From: Mycolicibacterium sp. MU0053
Lineage (GTDB): Bacteria > Actinomycetota > Actinomycetes > Mycobacteriales > Mycobacteriaceae
Length of the DNA stretch: 64,000 nucleotides
Direction of reading: 5' to 3'
Assembly (NCBI RefSeq): GCF_963378095.1
Contig: NZ_OY726397.1
Span: 3,286,001-3,350,000, forward strand
A program made the translations under genes and the position numbers. The notes beneath the pieces were generated by a model. It was not told where the DNA came from. It ran no database searches and saw nothing but the letters and a program-made list of their open reading frames with translations. Positions 17,223 to 27,927 of this stretch are shown piece by piece. How positions within the stretch are numbered: the stretch's first letter is position 1; each line of letters opens with the position of its first letter.

Positions 17223-18692
17223 ATGAGCCAGGCCCCCAGCACATCGAGGTGGAGTCGGATCCTGCCGAGCGCAGCCCGGACCCGCATCATCGCCTGGGTC
17301 CTGCTGCTGGTGATGGCGGCGCTGGGCATCGTGACGCTGGCCACCTGGCTGCTGCTGAAATCGAGCATCAACGCGCGGATGGACGAGGCGCTGCGCGTCG
17401 AGGTCGAGGAGTTCGGCGAACTCAGCGCGCCGGGGGTCAACCCACGTACCGGCGAACCGTTCGCCAGCATCGACGAGGTGATCCACGAGGCCATCGCCTA
17501 CAACATCGCGCGACCCAACGAGAAGTTCCTCGGCTACGTCGACGGCGTCTACCGCACCCAGAGCCGCCAGGAACCCGGCGCCACCGAAGTGCTCGCCCAG
17601 GACGAGGTGTTCGGCCGGCGAGTCGCCACGGTCACCGAACCCACGGCGGGCCTTTACGAGCACCCGAGCGCCGGCGAGGTCCGCTACCTGGCGATCCCGG
17701 TCTCGCTCGACGGCGACGACTCGCGCGGGGTGATCGTGGCGGCCTACCTCGGCGACGCCGAACGCGAGGCCGCCGACAACGCCGCCCGGATGCTGCTGCT
17801 GGTCGGATCGGTGACGATGGTGGGCGCCGCCGCGGGCGCCTGGCTGCTGGCCGGGCGCGTCCTGCATCCGCTGCGCGACGTCGTCGCCACCGCGCACACC
17901 ATCACCGACACCGACATGTCGCAGCGCATCCCGATGCGCCGCGGCGGCGAACGCGACGAGATCAACGAACTGGTGGCCACGCTCAACGGCATGCTCGACC
18001 GCATCGAGGCCGGCATCGCGGTGCAACGGCGTTTCATCGACGACGTCGGCCACGAGTTGCGGACCCCGATCACGATCGTCCGCGGCCACCTCGAGGTGCT
18101 CGACCCCACCGACGCCGAGGACATCGCCGCGACCGTCGCGCTCGTCGACGACGAGCTGACCCGGATGAACCGGATGGTCTCCGACCTACTGGTCCTCGCG
18201 CACTCCGAGCAGCCGTCGTTCCTGCAACCGGAGCACACCGACGTCGCCGTGCTCACCGAGGACGCCTTCATCAAGGTCTCCCGGCTGGCCGAGCGCAACT
18301 TCGTCCTGGAAACCACCGCGGACGTGACGGCGGTCTTGGATCCGCAGCGCATCACCCAGGCCCTGGTTGCGTTGGCCGACAACGCAACTCGGTTCACCGC
18401 ACCCGGTGCACGGATCGGGGTGGGGTCACAGTTGTCCGGCGGCTGGCTGCGATTCTGGGTCTCCGACTCCGGCCCCGGGGTCAGCCCGGCCGATCAGGCC
18501 CGCATCTTTGACCGGTTCGCACGCGGCAACGGCCGGCACTCCGGCGACGGGGCCGGGCTGGGCCTGTCGATCGTGCGGGCGATCGCCGTCGCGCACGGCG
18601 GCGACGTCCTGCTCGACAGCGTGCAGGGGCGCGGTGCCACGTTCAGCATCACCATTCCCGCAGTCCTGGAGGACCGATGGCCCGCATCCTGA
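17223..18692 (+). CDS. HAMP-domain sensor histidine kinase
   Basis: This 489-residue membrane kinase has a span at about 22-45, an extracytoplasmic domain of about 140 residues, a second span at about 188-210 and a HAMP linker at 211-265. The dimerisation H-box is FIDDVGHELRTPITIVRGHL, with phospho-acceptor His277. The ATPase domain has N-box LADNATRFT, G1 SDSGPGVSP and G2 GAGLGLSIV. The start was taken at ATG 17223; ATG 17214 is equally in frame. Its end overlaps the response regulator gene by 16 bases. The ligand is unknown; the Asp-rich partner gene hints at metal or envelope sensing. Confidence 0.93.
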   Translation: MSQAPSTSRWSRILPSAARTRIIAWVLLLVMAALGIVTLATWLLLKSSINARMDEALRVEVEEFGELSAPGVNPRTGEPFASIDEVIHEAIAYNIARPNEKFLGYVDGVYRTQSRQEPGATEVLAQDEVFGRRVATVTEPTAGLYEHPSAGEVRYLAIPVSLDGDDSRGVIVAAYLGDAEREAADNAARMLLLVGSVTMVGAAAGAWLLAGRVLHPLRDVVATAHTITDTDMSQRIPMRRGGERDEINELVATLNGMLDRIEAGIAVQRRFIDDVGHELRTPITIVRGHLEVLDPTDAEDIAATVALVDDELTRMNRMVSDLLVLAHSEQPSFLQPEHTDVAVLTEDAFIKVSRLAERNFVLETTADVTAVLDPQRITQALVALADNATRFTAPGARIGVGSQLSGGWLRFWVSDSGPGVSPADQARIFDRFARGNGRHSGDGAGLGLSIVRAIAVAHGGDVLLDSVQGRGATFSITIPAVLEDRWPAS

Positions 18693-19342
18693 TCGCCGAA
18701 GACGAGCCCAGAATCTCGTCGTTCATCCGAAAGGGGCTGACCGCGAACGGCTTCACCGTCACCGAGGTCACCGATGGAGCGTCTGCCTACGATTACGCCC
18801 GCACCGGCGAGTTCGATCTGATGGTGCTCGACATCGGACTGCCGACCATGGACGGTTTCGAGGTGCTGCGCAGGTTGCGTGCCGAAGCCAATCAGCTTCC
18901 GGTGGTGATGTTGACCGCGCGCACCAGCGTCGCCGACACCGTTGCGGGCCTCGAGGGTGGCGCCGACGACTACATGCCCAAACCGTTCCGCTTCGAGGAA
19001 CTGCTGGCCCGGATACGGCTGCGGCTGTCCACCGAACGGGTCAGCGAACTGACGGTGTTGTCCTACGGTGGACTGAGCCTGGATCTGCGCACCCGCCGCG
19101 CCCGGGTGGACGGGCGCACGATCGACCTCTCGGCGCGCGAATTCGCGCTTGCCGAAACGTTCCTACGCCACCCCGGGCAGGTGTTGTCCCGCGAACAGCT
19201 GCTGAGCCAGGTGTGGGGTTACGACTACGACCCGGGCTCCAACGTGGTGGACGTCTACGTCCGGTATCTGCGGCGCAAACTCGGACCGGAGCGCTTTGTC
19301 ACGTTGCGCGGCATGGGTTATCGCCTCGACGCGTTGCCGTGA
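18677..19342 (+). CDS. OmpR-family response regulator
   Basis: This 221-residue regulator starts MARILIAEDEPRISSFIRKGL. The receiver has acidic pocket residues Glu8 and Asp9, phospho-acceptor Asp52 (MVLDIGLP) and Lys in YMPKPF. A winged-helix DNA-binding domain follows from about residue 125 ([43 protein letters not shown]). The overlap with the kinase gene shows they form a cognate pair. Direct repeats at 16778-16799 are a likely autoregulatory site. It ends six bases from the convergent RNase J gene. Confidence 0.95.
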   Translation: MARILIAEDEPRISSFIRKGLTANGFTVTEVTDGASAYDYARTGEFDLMVLDIGLPTMDGFEVLRRLRAEANQLPVVMLTARTSVADTVAGLEGGADDYMPKPFRFEELLARIRLRLSTERVSELTVLSYGGLSLDLRTRRARVDGRTIDLSAREFALAETFLRHPGQVLSREQLLSQVWGYDYDPGSNVVDVYVRYLRRKLGPERFVTLRGMGYRLDALP

Positions 19343-19348
19343 CGCGCG

Positions 19349-21025
19349 CTAGATCTCCAACACGGTCGGCACGATCATGGGTTGGCGCCGATAGGTTTCA
19401 CCCACCCACTTGCCGACCGCACGCCGCACCGCCTGGGCGACCCGTCCGGAATCCGTGACGCCCTCGGCCGCCAACTTCTCCAATTCGGCTGCCACCTTCA
19501 GGGTGGCCGGTTCCAGCGCCTTGGGATCCTCGGAGAAGCCGCGCGCGTGCAGATGCGGGGTCGCCGCGGGCTTGCCGGTGCCGCGGTGCACCACCACCGT
19601 GATGGCGATGAATCCCGAGGACAGGATCAGCCGCTCGCCGAGGGTGGCATCGCCGACATCCCCGGTGATCAGACCGTCGACGAACATCTTGCCGACCGGT
19701 ACCGCGCCGGCAATGGAGGCGACCCCCTTGACCAGGTCGACGCTGACCCCGTTCTCGGCCAGCATGATGTTCTCTTCGGGCACCCCGGTGCTGACCGCGA
19801 GCTTGGCGTTGGCCCGGAGGTGCCGCCAGGTGCCGTGCACCGGCATCACGTTGCGGGGCCGCACACCGTTGTACAGGAACAGCAACTCGCCGGCGTAGGC
19901 GTGGCCGGAAACGTGTACGCGCGCTTGGCTGTTGGTGACGACACGGGCGCCGATCTTGGCCAGCGCGTCGATCACGCCGTATACCGCTTCCTCATTACCG
20001 GGTATCAGCGAACTGGACAGCACGATCAGATCGCCGTCGGTCAAGGTGATGCTGCGGTGCTCGCCGCGCGACATCCTCGACAGTGCGGCCATCGGCTCGC
20101 CCTGGGTGCCGGTGGTCACCAACACCACCCGGTCCGGCGGCAGTTCCTCGGCGGCGCCGATGTCGATGACGTTGTCGTCGGCCACGGTCAGGAACCCGAG
20201 CTCCTTGGCGATGCCCATGTTGCGGACCATCGAGCGGCCGACGAAGGACACCTTGCGCCCCAATGCGACTGCGGCATCGACGATCTGCTGCACGCGGTCG
20301 ACGTTGGAGGCGAAACACGCGACGATCACCCGGCCGTCGGCGCCCCGGATGAGGCGGTGCAGGGTGGGCCCGATCTCGCTCTCGGACGGACCGACCCCCG
20401 GATGCTCGGCATTGGTGGAGTCGCACAGGAACAGATCGACCCCCGCATCGCCGAGCCGCGACATGCCGGGCAGGTCGGTGGGCCGACCGTCCAGCGGTTG
20501 TTGGTCGAGTTTGATGTCGCCGGTGTGCAGGACCGTCCCGGCGCCGGTGTGCACGGCGATCGCCAGCGCATCCGGGATCGAGTGGTTGACCGCGAAGTAC
20601 TGGCATTCGAAGACCCCGTGCGTGCTGCGCTGCCCCTCGGCCACTTCGACGAAGATCGGCTTGATGCGGTGTTCGCGACATTTGGCGGCCACCAACGCCA
20701 GCGTGAACTTCGAGCCGACGACGGGGATGTCGGAGCGCAGCTTGAGCAGGAACGGGATGGCCCCGATGTGGTCCTCGTGGGCGTGCGTGAGCACCAGCGC
20801 CTCGATGTCGTCGAGACGGTCTTCGATGTGGCGCAGGTCGGGCAGGATCAGGTCGACACCCGGCTCGTCGTGGCCCGGGAACAGCACACCGCAGTCGAGG
20901 ATCAACAACCGGCCGAGGTGTTCGAACACCGCCATGTTGCGGCCGATTTCACCGATGCCGCCGAGCGCCGTTATCCGCAGCCCGCCGGCCGCCAGGGGTC
21001 CGGGCGGTGCCAAATCCGTATTCAT
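19349..21025 (-). CDS. rnj: Ribonuclease J
   Basis: This 558-residue metallo-beta-lactamase/beta-CASP nuclease works in RNA maturation and decay (Rv2752c). The zinc site is HAHEDHIG (residues 81-88), with a His in HTGDIKLD and an Asp in LCDSTNAEHPG. The beta-CASP motifs include STNAE and VHVSGHAYAGE, and the C-terminal domain ends MIVPTVLEI. The ATG lies seven bases after the dapA stop, matching the conserved thyX-dapA-rnj order. In mycobacteria it also acts with RNase E on ribosomal RNA. Confidence 0.97.
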   Translation of the reverse strand: MNTDLAPPGPLAAGGLRITALGGIGEIGRNMAVFEHLGRLLILDCGVLFPGHDEPGVDLILPDLRHIEDRLDDIEALVLTHAHEDHIGAIPFLLKLRSDIPVVGSKFTLALVAAKCREHRIKPIFVEVAEGQRSTHGVFECQYFAVNHSIPDALAIAVHTGAGTVLHTGDIKLDQQPLDGRPTDLPGMSRLGDAGVDLFLCDSTNAEHPGVGPSESEIGPTLHRLIRGADGRVIVACFASNVDRVQQIVDAAVALGRKVSFVGRSMVRNMGIAKELGFLTVADDNVIDIGAAEELPPDRVVLVTTGTQGEPMAALSRMSRGEHRSITLTDGDLIVLSSSLIPGNEEAVYGVIDALAKIGARVVTNSQARVHVSGHAYAGELLFLYNGVRPRNVMPVHGTWRHLRANAKLAVSTGVPEENIMLAENGVSVDLVKGVASIAGAVPVGKMFVDGLITGDVGDATLGERLILSSGFIAITVVVHRGTGKPAATPHLHARGFSEDPKALEPATLKVAAELEKLAAEGVTDSGRVAQAVRRAVGKWVGETYRRQPMIVPTVLEI

Positions 21026-21032
21026 GGTGTTC

Positions 21033-21968
<936 letters not shown>

Positions 21969-22718
21969 TCACGCCTCGGTCCCCAACGGGCTGGTGGCCA
22001 CTTCGGTGCCGTCGGCCTGGGTATGGATGGTGAAATCGGCGAACGCCTGCGGCGCGACAGCTACCAATTGCCGCAAGCATTCGATGGCCAGCCGACGGAT
22101 CTCCACGTCGGCTTGTTCGCTGGCACGCATCGCGATGAAATGCCGCCACGCCCGGTAGTTGCCCGTCACCACGATGCGGGTCTCGGTGGCGTTGGGCAGG
22201 ACCGCACGCGCGGCCTGGCGCGCCTGTTTGCGCCGCACGGTGCCGGCCGCGCCGGCCAGTTTCTCGTCGAGTTTGGTCAACAACTCGGTGTAAGCCGCGC
22301 GACTGGCATCGGTCGCGGCCAGGAACAACCGTTCGAGTTCCGGGTCGCCGTCGATCCCGGGCGGCAGCACCACCTGCGAATCGTTTTCGGGCACATACCG
22401 CTGCGACAGCTGCGAGTAGGAGAAGTGCCGATGCCGGATCAGTTCGTGCGTGCAGGATCGCGAGATTCCGGTGATGTAGAAGCTGACCGAGGCGTGTTCG
22501 AGCACCGAGAGGTGGCCGACATCGATGATGTGCTTGAGGTAGGCGGCGTTGGTCGCGGTGCGCGGATTCGGCTTGTCCCAGCTCTGGTAGCACGCCCGCC
22601 CGGCGAACTCGAGCAGCGCGGGTCCGCCGTCGGCGTCGGTGCTCCACGGCACGTCCGGCGGCGCGGTGAACTCCGTCTGGGCGATCAGCTGCACGCGCAG
22701 CGGTGCGGTCTCGGCCAC
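21969..22718 (-). CDS. thyX: Flavin-dependent thymidylate synthase ThyX
   Basis: This 249-residue FAD- and NADPH-dependent enzyme makes dTMP from dUMP with methylene-tetrahydrofolate as carbon donor. The signature RHR-x2-S-x4-S-x-R is seen as [13 protein letters not shown] starting at residue 95. The C-terminal SPLGTEA segment is typical. The ATG at 22718 is used. It lies 33 bases upstream of dapA. The genome also has thyA within 2 kb, a redundancy known in mycobacteria. Confidence 0.97.
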   Translation of the reverse strand: MAETAPLRVQLIAQTEFTAPPDVPWSTDADGGPALLEFAGRACYQSWDKPNPRTATNAAYLKHIIDVGHLSVLEHASVSFYITGISRSCTHELIRHRHFSYSQLSQRYVPENDSQVVLPPGIDGDPELERLFLAATDASRAAYTELLTKLDEKLAGAAGTVRRKQARQAARAVLPNATETRIVVTGNYRAWRHFIAMRASEQADVEIRRLAIECLRQLVAVAPQAFADFTIHTQADGTEVATSPLGTEA

Positions 22719-22792
22719 GCGGTGAGCCTAACGCGGCGGGTCGCCGGGTTGCCGGAGGTGTGATCGGAGGATCCGCCCGGTCGCGGCGGCGG

Positions 22793-24001
22793 TCAGGCCG
22801 ATACCCGTCGGCTCAGCTCCCCCGCCAGGTCCCCGCGGTCACCGACCCGCACCGAACCCAGGTCCAGCCAGCCGGCCATCGCGTGTAGCTCGGGGGCCAG
22901 GGCGGCGGCCACCCGGGCGCGGTCCTGGCCGTCCTCGCTGAACGCGCCGAGCACGTGCAGGGCGTTGGCGGCCCGGTCGGCTTTCAGATCCACCCGGCCG
23001 ACGAGTTTCCCGTCGAGCAGGAACGGCCACACGTAGTAGCCGTAGCGGCGCTTGGCCGCCGGTGTGTAGATCTCGATGCGATAGTGAAAGCCGAACAGCC
23101 GTTCGACCCGCGGGCGGAAGAACACCAGCGGGTCGAACGGGCACAGCAGCGCCGTCCCGCGGTCGGTACGCGGAATCTTCTGTCCCACACGCAGATACGC
23201 CGGCGCCCCGTCGATGTCGACCCGTTCCAGCTCGCCGCTGGCGGCCAGCTCCGCCAGCGCGGGTTTGACCTGGGCGGCGCCGAGGCGGAAGTAGTCGCGG
23301 ATGTCGGCTTCGGTGCCCACCCCCAGCGCGGTGGCAGCGCGCAGGGTCAGCTCGCGCACCGCGTCGGCGTCGTCGACCTCGCGGGCCAGGACGTCGGCGG
23401 GCAGCACCCGTTCGACCAGGTCGTAGTGCCGGGCGAAGCCGACCCGGGTGGCCGTCGTCAAGACCCCCGCCGACCACAGTGCCTCGGCAACCCACTTGGT
23501 GTCGCTGCGATCCCACCAGGGTCCGCGTTGTCCGCGCGGTTCGGCCTTCAGATGCGCCTCGATCTGCCCGGCGGTCGACGGGCCGATCTCGGCCACCGCG
23601 GCCACGATGTCCTCGGCCAATTGCCGGTTCTTGCGGACGATCTCGGTACCCCAGCGGCCGTGGGTGTATTCGCGCATCCGCCAGCGCAGTAACGGCCAAT
23701 CGTCGACCGACATCAGCGCGGCCTCGTGCGCCCAGTACTCGACCAGCAGCCGGGGCGACCGGGCGCTGTGGCTCCACGCCGCCCGGTCCAGCAGCGCGCG
23801 GTCATACGGTCCCCACCGGCTGAACACGGGCGCATAATGCGCGCGTACCGCCACCGACACCGAATCCAGTTGCAACACCTGGATACGCGAGATCAGCCGG
23901 CGCAGATGAGCGCGGGTGACGGCGCCGCCGGGCCGGGGCTCGTGAAATCCCTGCGCGGCGACGGCAATCCGACGCGCTTGGGCAAGACTGAGTCGCGCCA
24001 T
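22793..24001 (-). CDS. HTH_42 winged-helix protein, YcaQ/AlkX-like DNA glycosylase candidate
   Basis: This 402-residue protein starts [19 protein letters not shown] and has the tandem winged-helix architecture of the AlkZ/YcaQ superfamily, whose members unhook DNA interstrand crosslinks or bulky alkylated bases. A Q-x-D motif, Gln44-Leu45-Asp46 in IQVLQLDSVSV, matches the catalytic motif of YcaQ (AlkX) rather than the QxQ of AlkZ. The C-terminal part (RVGDRGDLAGELSRRVSA) is variable. Its ATG overlaps the dfrA stop by one base, so it is co-transcribed with dfrA and thyA. Glycosylase activity is inferred. Confidence 0.75.
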   Translation of the reverse strand: MARLSLAQARRIAVAAQGFHEPRPGGAVTRAHLRRLISRIQVLQLDSVSVAVRAHYAPVFSRWGPYDRALLDRAAWSHSARSPRLLVEYWAHEAALMSVDDWPLLRWRMREYTHGRWGTEIVRKNRQLAEDIVAAVAEIGPSTAGQIEAHLKAEPRGQRGPWWDRSDTKWVAEALWSAGVLTTATRVGFARHYDLVERVLPADVLAREVDDADAVRELTLRAATALGVGTEADIRDYFRLGAAQVKPALAELAASGELERVDIDGAPAYLRVGQKIPRTDRGTALLCPFDPLVFFRPRVERLFGFHYRIEIYTPAAKRRYGYYVWPFLLDGKLVGRVDLKADRAANALHVLGAFSEDGQDRARVAAALAPELHAMAGWLDLGSVRVGDRGDLAGELSRRVSA

Positions 24002-24477
24002 CAGCGCCAGTAACTGGCAAACCGGTACCGCAGCCCCGTCGAACTGGTCAGCCAGTCCTCGGTTGCTCCCTGCCAACTCTCGTCGAGCAGCGGAGCCACC
24101 GCGTCGTCGTCGTTGCGCGGCAGGTCGATCTCGATCTCGGTGACCTCGCACCGCGACGCCAGCGGCAGCGTCAGGGCGTAGATCTGCGCGCCGCCGATCA
24201 CCCAGGTGTCCTCGATCGGCACCTGCTCCAGATCAGTGACCACCTCGGCGCCCTCGGCCGCGTAATCGGAGCTTCTGGTGAGTACGAGATTGCGGCGGCC
24301 CGGCAGTGGACGAACCTTGGCCGGCAGCGACTCCCAGGTCAGCCGGCCCATCAGCACGGTGTGGCCCAGCGTCAACTCCTTGAAGCGGGCCTGGTCTTCG
24401 GGCAGCCGCCACGGGATGGTGTTGGCGCGGCCGATCACACCCGAGGTGGACTGCGCCCAGATCAGGTTCAATGCCAT
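24001..24477 (-). CDS. dfrA: Dihydrofolate reductase
   Basis: This 158-residue enzyme reduces dihydrofolate with NADPH and is the target of trimethoprim-type inhibitors. The N-terminal strand and Met20-like loop read [31 protein letters not shown], with the substrate-binding acid Asp28. [12 protein letters not shown] and [13 protein letters not shown] bind the cofactor. The ATG is four bases downstream of the thyA stop, and the end overlaps the next gene. thyA-dfrA pairing regenerates the folate consumed by ThyA. Confidence 0.96.
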   Translation of the reverse strand: MALNLIWAQSTSGVIGRANTIPWRLPEDQARFKELTLGHTVLMGRLTWESLPAKVRPLPGRRNLVLTRSSDYAAEGAEVVTDLEQVPIEDTWVIGGAQIYALTLPLASRCEVTEIEIDLPRNDDDAVAPLLDESWQGATEDWLTSSTGLRYRFASYWR

Positions 24478-24481
24478 GGGC

Positions 24482-25282
24482 TCACACCGCCACCGGCGCC
24501 TTGATCGCCGGATGCGGATCGTAATTCTTGATCACGACATCCTCGTAGGCGTAGTCGAACAACGAGTCCCGGTGAGCCAGAACAAGTTCCGGGTAGGGTC
24601 GCGGGTCACGCGACAGCTGCTCGGTGACCTGGTCGACGTGGTTGTCGTAGATGTGGCAGTCGCCGCCGGTCCAGATGAACTCCCCTACATCCAGGCCCGC
24701 CTGAGCCGCCATCATGTGGGTCAGCAGCGCGTAGCTGGCGATGTTGAACGGCACTCCGAGGAACAGGTCGGCGCTGCGCTGATAGAGCTGACAACTGAGT
24801 CGCCCCTCGGCCACGTAGAACTGAAAGAACGCGTGGCACGGCGGCAGCGCCATCTGCGGGATCTCCCCCACATTCCACGCCGAGACGATGTTGCGGCGCG
24901 AGTCCGGATCGCTCTTCAACAGCGCGAGCGCGGCACTGATCTGGTCGATGTGCTCCCCGGACGGCGTCGGCCAGGACCGCCACTGGACGCCGTACACGGG
25001 ACCGAGATCGCCTGCCGGACCGGCCCATTCGTCCCAGATGGTGACGCCGTGCTCCTGCAGCCAACGCACGTTGGAGTCACCGCGCAGGAACCACAACAGT
25101 TCATAGACCACCGACTTGAGGTGCACCTTCTTGGTGGTGATCAACGGGAAACCGGCGCTGAGGTCGTAGCGCAACTGATGACCGAACAAGCTGCGGGTGC
25201 CCGTGCCGGTGCGATCGGATTTCGGGATCCCGGTCTCGAGCACCAGCCGCAACAGATCCTCGTAAGGCGTAGCGATCGGCAT
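24482..25282 (-). CDS. thyA: Thymidylate synthase ThyA
   Basis: This 266-residue classical thymidylate synthase methylates dUMP and releases dihydrofolate. The nucleophile is Cys149 in [14 protein letters not shown]. The N-terminal [17 protein letters not shown] and the later [18 protein letters not shown] and [14 protein letters not shown] segments complete the active site. It heads the thyA-dfrA operon, with the divergent dienelactone hydrolase gene 109 bases away. Confidence 0.97.
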   Translation of the reverse strand: MPIATPYEDLLRLVLETGIPKSDRTGTGTRSLFGHQLRYDLSAGFPLITTKKVHLKSVVYELLWFLRGDSNVRWLQEHGVTIWDEWAGPAGDLGPVYGVQWRSWPTPSGEHIDQISAALALLKSDPDSRRNIVSAWNVGEIPQMALPPCHAFFQFYVAEGRLSCQLYQRSADLFLGVPFNIASYALLTHMMAAQAGLDVGEFIWTGGDCHIYDNHVDQVTEQLSRDPRPYPELVLAHRDSLFDYAYEDVVIKNYDPHPAIKAPVAV

Positions 25283-25391
25283 CTGGTCAGCCTACCGCCG
25301 CTGGTTCCGAGTTCGGCCGGTACACACTCCGGTGGGCGGCATTCGGTACCGCTCGGCCACCTCGGTGCGGACGGCACGGTAGAACAGAGGC

Positions 25392-26138
25392 ATGCCCCTC
25401 ATCAAAGACACCGTGACCACTGCCGACGGCACCTGCGCCGTCACCTTCGCCACCCCCGAGGGGGACGGCCCCTGGCCTGGCGTCGTGATGTATCCCGACG
25501 CCGGCGGTCCGCGGCAGACCTTCGACGAGATGGCCGCCCAACTGGCCGCCGCCGGGTATGCCGTGCTGGTACCCGACATCTACTACCGCCACCCGGACTG
25601 GGCGCCGTTCGACATGGCGACCGTGTTCGGTGACGCCAAGGAACGCGGCCGGCTCTTCGCGATGATCGGCAAGGTCACCCCGGACATCATGGCCGCCGAT
25701 GCCGCCGCGCTGTTCGACTACCTGGCGGCCCGGCCCGAGGTGCGCGGCGCGGCGTTCGGCACCACCGGCTACTGCATGGGCGGGCGCACCTCGTTGGTGG
25801 TTGCCGGCCGGCTACCCGACCGGGTGGCGGCCGCGCTGTCGTTCCACGGCGGCGGGCTGGCCTCCGACGATCCGGGCAGTCCGCACCTGCTGGCCGGCGC
25901 CATGCGCGCGCCGGTGTATGTCGGTGGCGCCAAGAACGACGCGTCGTTCACCGCGGCGCAGGCCGAAACGCTGGACAAGGCGTTGACGGCCGCCGGTGTC
26001 TCACACACCATCGAGTTCTACGAGGCCGGGCACGGCTTCGCGGTGCCGGACAACGCGCCCTACGACGAGGCGGCCGCGGCCCGGCACTGGACGGCCATCA
26101 CGGAGTTCTTGGGTCAGCACCTGCAAAATCAGACGTAG
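25392..26138 (+). CDS. Dienelactone hydrolase family protein
   Basis: This 248-residue alpha/beta hydrolase corresponds to Rv2765. The Cys nucleophile sits in GTTGYCMGGRTS (Cys near residue 128), the acid is likely Asp in KNDASF (near 182) and the His is in YEAGHGFAVPD (near 214), which is the Cys-Asp-His triad of dienelactone hydrolases. These open lactone rings in chloroaromatic breakdown or act as broader esterases; the substrate here is not known. Its stop overlaps the convergent MFS gene by ten bases. Confidence 0.88.
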   Translation: MPLIKDTVTTADGTCAVTFATPEGDGPWPGVVMYPDAGGPRQTFDEMAAQLAAAGYAVLVPDIYYRHPDWAPFDMATVFGDAKERGRLFAMIGKVTPDIMAADAAALFDYLAARPEVRGAAFGTTGYCMGGRTSLVVAGRLPDRVAAALSFHGGGLASDDPGSPHLLAGAMRAPVYVGGAKNDASFTAAQAETLDKALTAAGVSHTIEFYEAGHGFAVPDNAPYDEAAAARHWTAITEFLGQHLQNQT

Positions 26139-27385
26139 CGGTTGCGGCCCGCCGCCGCGCCCGCAACCATCTGCACCGCGTACACCGCCAGCGCCATGAT
26201 CCACGGCGCGGTCCAGCCGCCGGTCAGGTCGTGGAGCAGTCCGAACAGCAACGGGCCCAGGCCGGCCAGCAGATAACCGAAGCCCTGCACCATGCCCGAC
26301 AGCTGGGCGGTGTCCTCGGGGGTGCGGGCGCGCAGCGCGATGACGGCCAGCGCCAACGAGAACACCGACATCCCGAAGCCGACCAGGATGCTCCACAGCA
26401 GCGGCGCGGCCCCCGGGTCGACCGCCAACCCGATCATGCCGACGAAGCCGACGACGCCGAGTCCGACGATCCATCCACTCTGATGGCGCTGCCGGGCGGC
26501 CAACGGCGTGATGAACAGGCTGATCGGCACGGCCAGCAGCGAAACCAGGCCGACCAGCAGCCCGGCGCTGCGCTGGCTCACCCCGTGGTCAATGAAGACC
26601 TCGGCCAGCCACCCCATCACGATGTAGGCCAACAACGACTGACAGCCGAAGAACAGCGTGATGGTCCAGGCGAGCCGGTTGCGCAGCAGCGAACGCGTGG
26701 GTGCGGCGGGCGCCGCGGTCTGCGGGGTGACCCGGCCGAGCCCGCGGGCCCCCACCAGCCACAGCAGCAACGCGAGCAGCGCCAGCACCGCCCAGCTGCC
26801 CAGCGCACCCCGCCAGCCGCCCAGCGCGTCCCCGAGCAGCGGCGTCGCGGCCGAGCCCAGGGCACCGCCGCCCTGCAGGGCGGCGGTGTAGACGCCCGTC
26901 ATCAGGCCGATGCGCGCTGGGAACGATCCCTTGATGACGACCGGGATCAGGACGTTGGCCAACGCGATTCCCGCGGTGGCCACCAACGTTCCGCCGATCA
27001 CGACATAGGGGCCGTCGAGTACCCGCACGCCCAGCCCGATCGTCAGCACCGCCAGCGCCAGGGCGATGGCGCGCCCCACCCCGAGACGGCGCGACAGCCA
27101 CGGTGCCGTCAGGCCGGCCGCGGCGAAACACAATCCCGGCAGGGTGGTGAGCACGCCCGCCCAGGTCGCCGACACGCCCAGGGCCTCGCGCATGTCACCG
27201 AGCAGCGGGCCGACGCTGGTGATCGCCGGGCGCAGGTTCAGCGCGGTCAGGATAACCGCGGCCACCAGCAGCGCACCCCCGGCCACCATCACCGGGGGCC
27301 GGATCTCTACGGCACCGTCGAGTTCGAGTTCGAGCTCGTGCTCGTATTCGACTCGGAAGTGGGCGCGGCCCTTGTCGTTCACCAC
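26129..27385 (-). CDS. MFS transporter, CynX/NimT family
   Basis: This 418-residue transporter has twelve predicted spans. The family signature LNLRPAITSVGPLLGDMREALG is near residue 50, followed by the A-motif-like LSRRLGVGRA loop. CynX/NimT members handle cyanate, nitroimidazole or small anions. The N-terminal 30 residues are Glu/Arg-rich and cytoplasmic; an internal Met at residue 33 is a possible alternative start. It overlaps the convergent dienelactone hydrolase gene by ten bases, so the two mRNAs are complementary at their ends. Confidence 0.85.
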   Translation of the reverse strand: MVNDKGRAHFRVEYEHELELELDGAVEIRPPVMVAGGALLVAAVILTALNLRPAITSVGPLLGDMREALGVSATWAGVLTTLPGLCFAAAGLTAPWLSRRLGVGRAIALALAVLTIGLGVRVLDGPYVVIGGTLVATAGIALANVLIPVVIKGSFPARIGLMTGVYTAALQGGGALGSAATPLLGDALGGWRGALGSWAVLALLALLLWLVGARGLGRVTPQTAAPAAPTRSLLRNRLAWTITLFFGCQSLLAYIVMGWLAEVFIDHGVSQRSAGLLVGLVSLLAVPISLFITPLAARQRHQSGWIVGLGVVGFVGMIGLAVDPGAAPLLWSILVGFGMSVFSLALAVIALRARTPEDTAQLSGMVQGFGYLLAGLGPLLFGLLHDLTGGWTAPWIMALAVYAVQMVAGAAAGRNRYV

Positions 27386-27430
27386 GCCATGGTGCCCTAT
27401 GCCGCGATCACCGCCGCGGCCGCGGCGTCC

Positions 27431-27883
27431 TCAGCGCCGGCGTGCGTGCATGAAAGTCGCGACGCTGCGGAAGATTCCGCGCGCAGCGTAGATCGCCGCG
27501 ACGACCGACAACCCGATGAGGACGATGAACATCACCATCCAGTTGGTGCGGCTGTGGCTCACGTTCCACCACACCACGGTGAACAGCACCGCGCAGATGA
27601 AGACCACGATGTCGCGCCAGTTGCCGCTGTAGCTCGCCGCCAGCGCGCGGATCTCCCGGTTCCTCTCGACCGCGGTGACGATGTCATCGATGCGGATGTC
27701 GATGGATCGCTGCAAGGCTTCGCGACGCTCGGTCTGCTCCGGCGGAATCCGCTCGAGCAGTTCCATATCCGCCTTGATCGCACCGCGCAGGTCCGGGCCC
27801 TTGATGTTGCCTGCCACCAATCCCAGCAATGCACCCCCGGCAATCGGTGCGGCGCCCAACGCGAGTTCAGCCATTCCGGGCAT
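27431..27883 (-). CDS. Hypothetical membrane protein
   Basis: This 150-residue protein is not assigned to a family. A hydrophobic, Gly/Ala-rich N-terminal stretch (residues 4-25) is followed by a charged helix (about 28-78, possibly coiled coil). Two membrane spans come next at about 91-107 and 114-135, and the tail is basic (MHARRR). MAEL three codons in is an alternative start. It is transcribed toward the MFS gene, with a 45-base gap to the MFS start. The function is unknown. Confidence 0.65.
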   Translation of the reverse strand: MPGMAELALGAAPIAGGALLGLVAGNIKGPDLRGAIKADMELLERIPPEQTERREALQRSIDIRIDDIVTAVERNREIRALAASYSGNWRDIVVFICAVLFTVVWWNVSHSRTNWMVMFIVLIGLSVVAAIYAARGIFRSVATFMHARRR

Positions 27884-27927
27884 GGCGGTGACGCTACCCG
27901 AGTGCGCAGCGGATGTTCTGCGGTATG

